Below, in pieces: positions 26,101 to 37,967 of a stretch of 64,000 nucleotides of DNA. The notes beneath the pieces are model-generated. The model worked only from the letters and a program-made list of their open reading frames with translations, had not been told where the DNA came from and made no database searches. Within the stretch, counting starts at the first letter, position 1, and each line of letters starts with the position of its first letter. Made by a program: the position numbers and the translations under genes. This stretch comes from Montifringilla adamsi (Eukaryota; Chordata; Aves; Passeriformes; Passeridae): positions 3,517,987-3,581,986 of the forward strand of contig JAGGNK010006448.1 in NCBI GenBank assembly GCA_017590115.1. Reading direction: 5' to 3'.

Positions 26101-27399
26101 ATTCATTTGCACATAGGTCCTTTCATGAGGACACCTTCACTCCTATCAAAGTGTCTTAGTTTGTCTGGGGAGTGGTGCTTCCATTCTTCTCGAAATCAGG
26201 ATATACTGCAGCCAAAAATGGGAGAGGTATAGAAGATGTCAACTCAGTAATCCAGGGGCTGGAGGCACCTGTACAGTTTTTTAATCAAAGACCTATCTAA
26301 AGGGAACTGTACTGGTGGTTAAGTTATTATGAAAAAGACAGGTTTCCTATCTAATTAGCTGCCTACTCTGTAAGAAAAGTCAGATTTTCTAGGTCCTTCG
26401 TGGCCATATTTGTCTAATCTGCAGTGTGGAAGACATCTTTTTTGTGTGTGCCTTTACATGACTGTTTTTCACTCCTGTGAAAGTTACTTATTCCCATCAA
26501 CTGCACAGCACTCATCTCACCTCTGGCACCCTGAGTAATTCCAGTTGATCAAGGTGCTGAATTGCTGGACAGTGTCATGCCAAGGCATCCCTGATCTCAG
26601 GCACACAAGGGAAAAAAAAACATGGGCCTTCTGCATTTTAAAGGCTCCATGTAAAAGGTTAAAACATAGAGACACACACTTTTGGAAACACTCTACTCTT
26701 ACTATAAAGGTCTGGACCGTGAATCCCATGTGGATGCATGGGATTTCATGCACGAAAGAGCAGGGTTTAAAATATGCAGCTTTTTTTAGGATAGCCGTTC
26801 ACTGCTCTAAATTCAGGCAGCTCTTCCTGCTCTCTGCATCGAGGTCTGAGATCTGTTCTACTTAAGGGTGACCTGCTGCACCGAAGCCCTTCCCCTGAAT
26901 CTAACCCAAATCCCTTTTTCATAATACAATAAATATTATTGATATGATATGATATAATAATCCTTTAAAAGGAGCTAGTAGAAGCACAGAATCAGAGAGG
27001 CCTGTCCATTGCCTGAAACTATTTCTAATTGCCTTTTAAAGTCAACAAGAGATTACATGTGCAGTTATCAATTGCTCAGATGTACTATTTTAAAAAAATC
27101 TCAGATGAGATAAAAAAACAGACAAGGAATCTTAAAATATTTCATAGAATTTACCAGGGTTTCTAGTTCTTTAGTATTAGACAACAGGCTTAAATGGGAC
27201 TGAGCACTAGGAAAACTACAAAACAAAAATCCATAAACGTGAACATGTGAAACTTTTCAAGTGTATTGCTATTTGTAGTAGTATTATTACTACTCATAAT
27301 GCAGTAAGTGCACACTGTATTTGGTGATGTATGAAAAAACCCCCACAAATAAGGTAAAATTACTACCTAGGAAATTAATTCGTGCCACACTGTGGATAT
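23121..27399. other. Unique non-coding stretch
   Basis: It holds the (TTCTC)n array, an (AAAC)n run at 24042-24059 and TTTTG-rich sequence near 25538-25580. No gene or transposon was recognised. The opposed frames at 26517-26865 overlap on both strands and resemble nothing known. Confidence 0.65.
23448..23588. repeat. (TTCTC)n microsatellite
   Basis: About 15-16 near-perfect TTCTC units to about 23526, followed by an impure pyrimidine stretch to about 23588. The leucine/serine-rich frame at 23403-23702 is a translation of this repeat. Confidence 0.95.
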
Positions 27400-27730
27400 C
27401 TTGTAAATTAACAGCAAAGCAAAGACATCTTTTATCGCTCTAAATTTTTATTGAGTATTTGGATTTCACAAGTTTAGTCTGGTCCTGGCACCTCTGTCAG
27501 TGCAGCCGATTCTGTCCCTATTCCTTTGATTGAAAGTGGTTGTTTGCGTTATCCATATGAGCAGCGGGCTGAATAACAAAGATTAAAGGGCACATGATTG
27601 TGTTCTTGCCAATGACAACAAAAGAATAGTGGCATGTTGCCACCTTCTATCATTATAAGCCTGACTGTGATTCTCCCTGCTGCAGTTTCAAAAGAGGAAT
27701 TTTAGCTTTAGTTAAAGCACAAGGTAAGAT
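27400..27730. promoter_or_regulatory. Possible conserved non-coding element
   Basis: This non-repetitive block has higher sequence complexity than its AT-rich surroundings. It carries two TCF/LEF-type cores about 50 bp apart (ATCAAAGG on the minus strand at 27523-27530, AACAAAG at 27575-27581) and a CATATG E-box at 27554-27559. Its 3' end contains an exon-like segment described in the findings. Conservation cannot be judged from one sequence. Confidence 0.2.
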
Positions 27731-30700
27731 TTTGTGGACTCATTCAGTAGTACCAAATAATAATGATGAATGTATTTCAGAAGTTAGTTTATTTTCTTTC
27801 CTTCAAATTAAAGACATTTTCTTAAAGTTTTTAATCAGGTTAAACAGAACATCCTGTTGGTAAGAGATTGAGCTGCTTTAACTGGAATGTAGTGCAAAGG
27901 AGATGTGATTGACTCCTGTAATCTGATCAAAGCAGGTGGAATTTTTTTAAGAGCCGGTGGAGACTACAGCAGGTAAAAGACTGTAAGCCTGCATCTGTAA
28001 AATATGTTGATACTTGCAACAATTCTGCCTCTATCCAGCCTGAATTAATTTGAACCCTCTCATGCAGTATCTACAGAACAGTTTCCACAGTTTGTGAGAT
28101 GGGACAGATTAGGATGTTCTTGGCATGAAATGATATGCACGTTCCTGATGTGATATGTGCTTTGTAAAGTTTGTTAGGAGAAAGGTGCCATGTTGATATC
28201 AGATTAACATCTTCTGATGATCCAAATATCACCCTGTGAAATGAGTTGGTATTTCTGTCTGCTATAAAGGTTTGTGTGTTTAGGTAAACATTTTTGTTGC
28301 ATAACAAAAGACCTTTTTTCTTTCACATGGCTTTATTTTATTAATACATTCTTGGTTGATATTGATTTATATTTTCATAAACTGTCTTAAGCAATTAAAT
28401 TTTAGATTAAATTAATTTTTTTCTGTTGTTTATTTATAAGCATTCTAATTTGCATAAAGTATCAGTCAAGGTTAGCCAAGCTACTGCCAAATTTTCTGAC
28501 TTGCTGTTCATGATTGTCTATGATGTTGGCAGCTCAAATCATAAGATGCAATTTTTGTTTCCTAATTAAAGTCTCAAGAAGTAACAAGTAGTTGCTGCCC
28601 ACAAATTAGTTTGCTCACACATGCTTTACTGCATTTGTGATTAGAGGATACGCCATACATACAAATATCTATTCTAATAAGAAATCCTTCATGAAAAGCT
28701 TCATGAACGTTGAACCATGAGATAAAAGCTTGACTGAGCAAAACATCTGTTGATGAGTGCCTTCTAGGTGCTTGAAAAATATTTGACTGAGCCAAGCATA
28801 CACTGTAATTTGCAAGAAATGTTGTAAAATGTAAATAAGGCTGCAGTTTAATATGGAGCTTGCAAAGAGACTTTTCTTTAGTAGCTGAGTAGAGTGAGCA
28901 GACTGAATAGGCCTATCTTCAGGAACCTGAGCAAAGTAAAATCTTTGGTTAAATATTTCTTTTTCTATGCAATATTTTTTTGCATGAGTTACTATTTACC
29001 TGTTAAAGCCTCAAATTATAAAATGTGTGTCTATCCAGCTTCTCTATTGTTTTCTGATTGACAAGGGAGTGGTCTCTAATATGTAAAGATTGGTTGTGTT
29101 AATGATTACTAAATAATTCCCTTTCACCTATCATTTATGTAGCTCCTAACTTCAAGGAGATTTTAAAGAAAACTAGAATCCAATAGGGTTAAGACAAATT
29201 ATTTCCTATTATGTCTTGGAGTTGAATAGACCAGAAAATGCACTTACTTAGTATCACTCCTCAACTTATGTCTGTTTTGTTATTCTATATTCTATATGCA
29301 TTCTATATTCTCCTGCTAGGCTGGGAACATCAGCATTTAAGTAATATCTTCAGTTACTCTCTTGGAACAATCATTGCATTAGCAGTTAGAAGCAAAAGGT
29401 GTGGGAGGCAGCTCTGAAGTGCCCAGCTGGGGTGAGAAAATGTTGAAGAGCTGACCTGGGAGATTTGTGGGGTCCCTCAGGCAGTTCAGACCCATATCTC
29501 CCCTTTTAGGATAAGGCTCACAACACCCATCTAGAAGAGTGAGCAGACCTGTATCCTATCATAATCCCTGATGCTGGGTCAGAATTACCTTGCTGGTTAA
29601 GGATTTGCCTTAGGAGTCCTTGTATTAGGACTTTTGTGACAATGCCAAAGTTTATGAACAGAGAATGTTTCAGAGTACATGTTTATGGGTTTGCCATTCC
29701 CATAGCTACTTCTTCTGATTAATTAGCTAGCAGGACTTAATTAATGACTTAGCAGCTGGGTAGCTTGTACCTTTCTCTAGGAATCACATTAATAATTACA
29801 AAAAAAGCAGAAATTTTATATACAAGATGATACATATTTATATGTTATGTTTCAAATCTCTGAAAATCTCATGCCAAGTTCAGCAGAGAAGCTGAATCAG
29901 GTTATTGAAATAAGACTTGCTGCATGTGGCATCCCCTGATCAAATTAAAAAAACCCAAATTAAAATATAAAAATAGTAGCTTATATTCATGAATCTTATT
30001 TATGTTCATTTATGTTTAGTGAGAATTTTGCATGAAGAGCAGCTAAAAAGCTGATCTTCTTGAATGGAAATCATTAGTCCCTACAGAGGAGAAGAAGAGG
30101 AAGGAGGATCTTTTAAAGTGACAGCTGATTTCTGCAATCTATTAATGATTCCCTTTGAGAGTTTTTGAAAGCATCCTGGAGGCAAATGAATTACAGCATC
30201 AATAGTTTTCTTTGGGAAGGCACTGTTGCTGCAAAATTCCTTGTTTCAGGCAGAGCGGGGAGGTGTAATTTACAAGCACTCTTACTCCCTGCAACCTGAG
30301 ACCACATAATGTGGACCACATTAGCGGGAAAGAATGCCCACATCCCTGTGTACTGAGCTCATATGTCAGCAATTACTTCACTGCCAGTCGGCTCAAGTTT
30401 GGAACACAAGTAAACAAGCAGATGTGATAACTCTGCTTTAGTCAAGCTTGCAACTAGAGGCCACCCTGCTAAGCATCCTTGATGGAACTGAGTGAACCAG
30501 CGTGAGGGTAACAAAATGAAAATTCTGATATCATGAAAAAGTACAATTCTTTTTCACACTCAGATTTATTACAAAGCATTTGTAAGATGTATCAAAGACC
30601 ATTGCTAAAGTCTAATTAATCAAAAACTGTAAGAATGCCAAGAGTGAGGTCTTTGGGTAAAAAGGCATATCTTTGTTGAATATGTTCTGGGATATTTAAC

Positions 30701-33700
30701 TTTTGGAAGTTCAATAAGTAGATAATTTTCCCATCGTGTTCTTATCCATCTTCCTGAAAGGTATTGTAGTCTAAAAACTCATCTGCCCGTCTCTTGGAGA
30801 AATCAATTGTTACCTTCATCTCCGCTAGTTTGTCAGAATTTGCCCTGTGGGTTTGTAGCAAAGTTTTCCAGCATTAATAATGAAACAATTGCATGGTGTA
30901 TTTTTTTCTGGGAAGATTCTGACATAATGTTTATGCAACAAAATCACCTTGAATTATCATAGTGTGTGGGCAAGGTAACCTAAATAATTTTCAATTTATT
31001 TTCAACATCTTTTTTCTTTCTGTCAGTACCCTGCATTATGTTCTGCAGCAAAAGTTTGGGACATATGAGTAGTCAATTTAAAATATTTTCATGCCAACCC
31101 TGACAGAACTAGTTTTAAAGCTCAGCTGAAATGTTCTGCATAGACCTAAAGATCTGTTTGGGCTGTGAGATCGTTTGGAACTGCATAGCTGAAGTAGACA
31201 TTCTTACAAAAGTGGTCATTTGTGCACTTGTATTTTGTACCATAACTGGTCCATGTAGCATAACCTGTCTTTCCCATTTTCAGGAGGCCTTGATGAAACC
31301 GATGTAATGATTCCTTCTTATTTTCAGCTAGCAACTTGAATTTAAAATTCATGTAAAATTATTATATGTAAAATATAATAACTTTTTTTATTAATTCAGA
31401 CAGATAACTTCTTTGTGACTGTAACTGGGAGACAAAAACATCCACAGAATTAATCTATAAACCAACTAACCATTTATCCATAGTTTCTCTTTTATAATGT
31501 AGGTCATATTATTAAACACTTCGCTTATGGTTTAAGTTCCAAGCTCTAACTCAACAGAAAACTTATTAAAAGTGCAGTAATCAGTAAATTTGAAATATGT
31601 TTTAAATATGCAAGTTGCCTTGGGATTTCAATATTCATATTAAGACTTAAAATGGAAATTATTTCAAATACCTAATTTAGATCTATGAATATTTAAAAGA
31701 CTAATTTAATGTGTAGGTTGTACCACAGCGCCTAAAGACTGTTTGCAAATGAGTGAAGTTTAATGAGATGGTCTCTGTATTTTCATTTGAAGTAATTTTA
31801 AAATATAGGTAATTTCTATGGAGTACCACATGGAGCTTTTTAGCCTATGTTTTATTAATTATAGCATATACATAGATATATTTAAATAATACAAATTACT
31901 TAGTATTTATTATTTTCTTAACACAGTAAACTGATGAATCATGTCTACATGGGTCTCTGGTGTGCTGTTTCAACCAAAAATGAGCACAAAAGCACAGACA
32001 ATACTCCATATAAAATATTCTAAATAATCATCCATACAAAAATATTTAAATTTTTGACATTAACATGTAAAGAAAAGGCAGAGGAACTGGGGAATTTATT
32101 TTACAATTTTTACTATGAAGGCCTCAATCATTCTTCCAGGTTGCTACTCATGCTGTCAATAAATTAATGTTTGTCTGTCACAGAAATTGTTAAAATTACA
32201 GTCCCAAGACTTTCTTTCAGAACTGAAACAGTGGTATATAATTACTATAATTGATAGACTTATTTAATGAAATAAGAAACAGAAATCTAAAGCATGAGTA
32301 CTGAATTGCAAATATTATATAAATCATTATGAATTACAGTTATAATAAATAATAATCCAGGTATTTTGACTTTTTATCTGCACAGCTGTAAATGCCATCA
32401 ATCATGATGGCATCCATGTACTACTGTGAACACAAGGAAGGGGATAATGATCAGCCACAAATTAATGGGCTTTTCCAGCTGCTGAACAGAGAAATGGCTG
32501 TATGGTATTTCTATAAACTTGGTCATGCAGCTGACAGCACTGTGCTGAGCACACCTCTGCTACTGCCTGGCTTTCCTCTCCTGGTCCAGCAAATGCTCTC
32601 CTAGAACATAAAATGGAATAAAATGGTTTGGTTGTGGTGGTGAAAACTGTTACCATGCACATCAACCAGGAGGATGCTCTCAGCTAACTTGCCCTGCTCT
32701 AGTGCCTCCTTGGAGTCCCATGGGATTCTCCTTTCTTTGCTTACAAAACAAACCTGATCATTTGCCACGCTGTTTATTTTGTTCTTAGTTGAAAACTTCT
32801 GAAACCATGAGAGTACTGCATTTTTAAAGTATGAAACCAGAAGCATGAATCCAAGCAGCCTCATAGGAGGTTTCTCAAAAAGAAGCAGCCTTCCAAAAGA
32901 TTTGTGTCATACCTACCAACCTGCTGTGGATGCAGCATACACTATAAAGCAGCTAAAATGGCACTACATGCTAATGGCTGTGAGTTCAAGACCAAATCCC
33001 CTTTTTCTGAGGGAAAGCATGTCTTCAAAACTGTGTTCTAGAAACTGGCATACTGCATGTGCATATTCTTGCTGCATTAAGAAAAAAAAAAAAAACCACA
33101 AAAACAAAACAAGAGATAACCAGTAAATTTTGTCTTTTAAAATAACAGTGATAACATACTTAGTCACTTGCTTCATTAACCATGAGATAGTAAAAAAGGG
33201 AGAACTAACAGCTACAACACAAAAATTGTCTTTAGAAAATCATTCTGATTAATGTCTCATTTCCAAATTCTCACCAACTCTTCATCTGTTTTCTGACCAA
33301 ATTTGGTTATATAGTATGTTAAAAGGTGTAATGGAGCTTTTCAAAGCTACAAACCATTTCAAACGTGAGTGATTTAAACTCATATCAAATTCAGATTTCC
33401 TCTGCCTTTGCATTTGCACACCAATAAGAGAAAACATGGAGTGTAGCAAAATTAATTGAATGAGTATTGAATACTTCCTTGGTATTAACTGGAAAGCATA
33501 CATAAGTACAAGTATTTTTTTTTTACTCTAAGTTACATAAATACTAGGACAGTATCATTGTAAGTAAGCCATACATATAATAAACCTTAGATTATGAGCA
33601 GATGTGTGTTTGCCTTTTTCTTGTTTCATTTGCATCAAATTTTCTTTTATCTCATCATATTCAGGATGCCCAGTTCTGAAATTAATACAATTCAAATCTT

Positions 33701-35217
33701 TCCAGTTTTTTTTTTTTTTGGAGATAACTACATATGATACCCTTCCACCATAAAGTAAGTTCAAAGAAAATCTTCCAACTTTTTTTAAATCCAAGTGTAC
33801 TATTGCATATATCTAAATGCCTACACATATATTTCCTTACTGCCTACGCTTCTCAAACCATCTGATTAGAAATGGTTTCCATTTAAGATGCATTACATGT
33901 AGCAGAATTTATTACCTTACTTAGAGGCCCTAAAAAATGGGTTCTCTTGTCCTTTGCATATCCACTAACACACAACTCACATATCAAAAGAGCTTTTGGA
34001 ATAAGTCCAACAAATATAATGAATCAGGCTTCTCTTAAAACTTGGTTGAGAATGTCTCCTTTCTTACTGAAGAGAGCTAGAAGAAGGACAGGAAATAATT
34101 CTTTTCGCAGTAACCCAGAGGAGTTGCCATCCACCCAACCTGTGTGACTGACTCAGTGATTGAAGGAGGTAGAATCTATTCGTTTCATGGCAATGTCTTA
34201 ACAGCAGGCTCTATCCTGCCCCATGCCAAACCTGAAAGCAGTTCAAAGCTTCAGGAAGCAAGAGAATAGCAGAGAAAATAACACTACAACATAGAAATGC
34301 CAAGAATAATCGTTAAAGTTTCAAAATCTGGCTATTGTGCTCTAAGCTGGCATGATTTTACTTTCAGCAGTCAGGTAAGTATGAGTCTTGTTGAGTACTG
34401 ACAATGGTGTCACTAAAAGTGCCATCACTTTAAAAAGTCATTTGCATTCATACAAAGTTCATTGAAATAAATAATGTGAATCTATATTTTCAAGAGAATA
34501 TTATGCAGATGGAAAGACCCTGAGCTTGAGCAGTGGGATTTGAGATGTCTTTTAGTTAAGTCTAGACACTTTCCTACTTAGCATGCTGGCTGTTTTCAGT
34601 TCCATTCTGAGACATCTCCCTTTAGTGTGACAATGCAGATCATTCTCAGGAGACATTTTATTACATCATGTTACTTCACTACACAACTTTTAGGCCTCCT
34701 TCCCTGGATTAGTCTTAAATGGATCGTCTCTGATCTTTTTGTGTGAATTATTTTATGCAAAACAGAAGTTAAGCATCATTTTGAAAGGAATAAAATTGCT
34801 TTACCATTCTATTTCAAATATATTCTGTCATTGTATTGACAGTCAGTTTAAAGCAACAAAATCCAAGCTATTTCTAAAGATGTATGCATATATTTCAATG
34901 TAAGGCAAGGCAGCCTGTGCTGAACAGAGGTGTTATGATACTGCTGTCAGAGATTCTGAGGTATGGGCTAAATGAAACCTTAATGGAAAGACCTCAGTAA
35001 TGAAACCTATTCCTGCTTGATTTGCTACAGAAAATACACTTCTGAGAAGGAGAAACTCTGTACCTTTATTCACAAGTATTTGGTTTTTGAGCTTATGGGT
35101 TTTAGACTTTCTGAGCTTAGCATTAAGGGTTTGAGAAGATGACCGTGTGTCCTGCACAGCTCTGTCAGATGTGCTTTATGTTGGTCACTCAACAACCAAT
35201 AGAGAGAATTCTACTTT
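27731..35217. other. Unique non-coding stretch
   Basis: No gene or transposon was recognised. It holds a perfect 9-bp inverted repeat (32392-32413), A- or T-runs near 33081 and 33708, and a possible regulatory block at 30050-30480. The short open frames are scattered over both strands and have no family resemblance. Confidence 0.65.
32392..32413. repeat. Perfect inverted repeat, 9-bp arms
   Basis: ATGCCATCA, a 4-nt spacer, then TGATGGCAT. The arms are perfectly complementary. There is no T-run or other context to suggest an RNA gene. Confidence 0.85.
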
Positions 35218-36108
35218 ACAGAATCATAAAATGGTTTGCGTTGGAAAAACAAAATCTATTTCCAAGCCCTCTGCCACAGAGAGGAACATCTTTCACTTGA
35301 CCAGGTTGCTCAGAGTCCCAGCCAACCTGGCCAGGAACAACTCCAGGGATGGAGCATGCACAACTTCTCTGGGCCATCTGTTCCAATGCCTCACCACCCA
35401 TAGAGTAAAGAATTCTTCCTCATATTGACTCCAAACCTACTCATTCAGTTTAAAGCCATTTTCCTTGTCCTGCCATTTCCCCTGTCACAGCAAGCCCCTG
35501 TAAAAAGTCTCTCTCCATCTTTCTCATAGGCTGTATTCAGGTACTCACAGGCCTCAGTTAAGTCACCCCGCAGCCTTCTCTTCCCCAGGCTGAACAATGC
35601 CAATTCTCTCAGCCTTTCCTCATAGCAGCGGTGTCCCATCTCTCTAAACATCTCGGTGGCCTCCTCTGGATGTGCTCCATCAGGTCCATGTGCTTCCTGT
35701 GCTGGAGACTTTGCTGGATCATGTCAAGCCTCACATGTACCAGCACTCCCAAGTCCTTCTCAGAAGGACAGCTCTCCATCTGTTCATTCCCCAGCCTGTG
35801 TTGGTACTGGGGGTTGCCCCAATCCAGGTACAGCATCTTGCACTTGGTCTTACTGAACCTCATGAGATTCCTGTGGGCTCAGTTCTCGAGTTTGTCCAGG
35901 TCCCTCTGAATGCCACTCCATCCCTCAGGTGTGCCAACTGCACTGCTCAGCCTGGTGTCATCTGCAAATTTGTCAAGGCTGTACTTGAACTCTTTGTCTG
36001 TGTCATTAATGAAGATATTAAACGAGTTTAAACAGTATGGGCCCCTCAGGGACACTGCTTGTCGCTGACATCCATCAGGACTCTGAGCTGTTGACCACCA
36101 CTCTCTAA
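35218..36108 (-). mobile_element. CR1 LINE fragment, antisense, about 890 bp with 3' end
   Basis: The plus strand begins with the reverse complement of the CR1 3' end ('cagaatcataaaatggtttg', 'cgttggaa'). It continues with typical antisense CR1 blocks such as 'ctctcagcctttcctcatag', 'atcttgcacttggtcttact' and 'tcatctgcaaatttgtcaag', ending near 'ctgttgaccaccactctc'. On the minus strand these encode the C-terminal part of CR1 ORF2 in broken frames. The plus frames at 35631-36031 and minus frames at 35445-35863 belong to this element and are not genes. Confidence 0.93.
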
Positions 36109-36650
36109 ATGCAATTTGTTACTATCCAAGATCTACTTACAATTTAGTTACTACCAAATGCAATGCGAGTTGGCCATGTATTTGTAAAGTCAATTACCTG
36201 GACCTACATTTAATATCAGTGAAGTTCAGCACTTTTTTAGTCCTCTGAGCTGTGTCAGACCTGTAGCAAACCTATGATTAAAGAACTAATGCATTAAAAT
36301 TAATGTTTTATTTACAGCCCATTTTACCTGCAAAATGTTGATTGCAATACAGTAAAGACTTGCTTGGGTATCTTACAGAGTTAAGCATGTCTTTGTTTTA
36401 GCATTTAATTTCTGACGTTGTAGTATTCCTGTGAAATATCACCAGAAAAATAATTTATTTTTCACTTAGCTCTATTACCTCATTTATAAGCTTTTGTCTG
36501 CACCATGACCTTGTAATAAGTGTGGTTAGCTGCTGTCTGTTGTCAGTCTGAACAGTTCTTTGAAGAGTAAAAGGAAGTGTCTAATTTGTACCTCACTATT
36601 TATTAATCTGCTGTATTATTGTGTCAAACATCTTTCCAAAGTTTGTTATG
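36109..36650. other. Unique non-coding stretch between CR1 and LTR
   Basis: AT-rich sequence with no recognised gene or repeat. Confidence 0.65.
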
Positions 36651-37253
36651 TGTTGTGGTTTAACCCCAGCAGGCAGCTCACCCCAAACAGCTGCTCACTC
36701 ACTGCAGGATGGGGGAGAGAATCAAAGGAGTAAAAGTGAGAAAACTCATGGAGTGAGATAGGACAGTTTAACAGGTAAAACAAAAGCCACACATGCAAGG
36801 AGGCAGAGCAAGGAATTCATTCTCTGCTTCCCATGGGCAGGCAGGTGTTCAGCCATCCCCAGAGAAGAACACCCCAGGAAGGTGTTCAGCCATGCCCCTC
36901 ATCACACAAAATGATGACTTGGGATGACAAATGCCATCACTCCAAATGTTCCCTTTTTCTTCTTTTCCCCCAGCTTTATATGCTGAGCATGACCCCAGAC
37001 AGTAAGGGGTATCCCCTGGGCCAGCTGGGATCTGCTGTCCCAGCTCTGTCCCTTCCCAACATCTCATGCACCACCAGCCTCCTCACTGGTGGGGTGAGGT
37101 GAAGAGCAGAGAAGGCCTGGGCTCTGTGCAAGCATTGCCCAGCAACAACTAAAACATCACATTATCAATCTTGCTTCCATCAGAAATCCAGAATATAGCC
37201 CCATACCAGCTACTACAAAGAAAATGAATTCTATCCCATCCAAAACCAGCACA
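36651..37253 (-). mobile_element. ERVL solo LTR, copy 4
   Basis: Full-length member of the four-copy family. The minus strand begins TGTGCTGGTTTTGGATGGGA and ends GGGGTTAAACCACAACA. A TATA box (minus CATATAAAG, plus 36975-36982) is retained. It carries an internal direct duplication: ggtgttcagccat occurs at 36844 and again at 36881. Flanks ttatg and acatg match at three of five positions, so a decayed 5-bp ERVL-type target duplication is possible but unproven. Frames at 36833-37102 (+) and 36849-37067 (-) are LTR shadows. Confidence 0.9.
36975..36982 (-). promoter_or_regulatory. LTR TATA box (copy 4)
   Basis: CATATAAA on the minus strand in the family promoter position, just upstream of the GGGGGAAAAG-type stretch. 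Activity is inferred only. Confidence 0.45.
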
Positions 37254-37610
37254 ACATGTTAAATACAAAAGTCAAATCCCAGTTTCACCATATTTATTAC
37301 TCCTCCCTTCAGGAGCTTTTTAAAGTGAGATCACATATTTGACTTTGCACTTGAGCTATAAATTTATCCAGGGTATATCCTGCTGCAAAATCAGAATTGC
37401 CAGGTAATTGATCGGTTTTTTCCCACCTTTTTTATTAGGATCAGGCATTCTAGAATCCTATATTCTAAGGCATCTTGCCCTCAAATGAGTCTTACAATTG
37501 GGCCAGTTTGGGACAATGCAATGATAAAGCCAAAGCAAGAAGGTTTGAGCTGGCAAGACATCAAAAAAAAACCAACAATGTTCAAGATTCAAGAAATAAG
37601 ACCTGAAATA

Positions 37611-37616
37611 TTTATT
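37611..37616 (-). terminator. LTR poly(A) signal AATAAA
   Basis: AATAAA on the minus strand, about 180 bp downstream of the LTR TATA box, consistent with the R-region polyadenylation signal. Confidence 0.45.
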
Positions 37617-37794
37617 CAGAAAAGTGTGCCGACTTTTGTATTGTCATCATATTGCAAAAGTTCCATACTGTTGTCTCCTTATCACAAAAGTTTCATACCT
37701 TCTTGGTGTTTTCTCATGGGCAGCTCTTCAGAGCACTAACTCTCTACAAAGCAGCCAAGTGACCCCAATTCCCTCCTTAAGCAGTCAGCCCACT

Positions 37795-37804
37795 CTTTTA
37801 TAGC
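37795..37804 (-). promoter_or_regulatory. TATA box of the second-type LTR
   Basis: GCTATAAAAG on the minus strand, correctly spaced upstream of an AATAAA at 37616-37611. This is a better TATA consensus than in the ERVL copies. Activity is inferred only. Confidence 0.45.
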
Positions 37805-37967
37805 ACTCTTCTTCTCGTTGTTCACAGCTGTGACCTGTTAGAGTCAGGCCTGTTCCTAATCTTTAGTAATTGGCCCAGCTGCAACTCTTTAGGGGTGAGA
37901 TTACTTTCTGCACTAACTTTATTTTCTTATATTCTATCCCCCCACGCTTTTGAGCTTTCGCTCCTCA

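Larger units (their letters stand above)
37486..37967 (-). mobile_element. Second-type retroviral LTR, antisense
   Basis: On the minus strand a TATA box (GCTATAAAAG, plus 37795-37804) is followed about 180 bp downstream by AATAAA (plus 37611-37616). This gives the U3-R-U5 order of a retroviral LTR. Termini TGAG and CTCA at 37967 and 37486 are my best placement. A purine run (minus GCGTGGGGGGATAG, near plus 37933-37946) resembles a polypurine tract, so the true U3 start could instead lie just inside it. No retroviral gene was recognised nearby. The family differs from the other LTRs here and I cannot name it. Confidence 0.6.

Noticed and set aside
35631..36031. Overlapping plus-strand frames of 66-119 codons
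   Set aside because: They are antisense to the CR1 fragment at 35218-36108.
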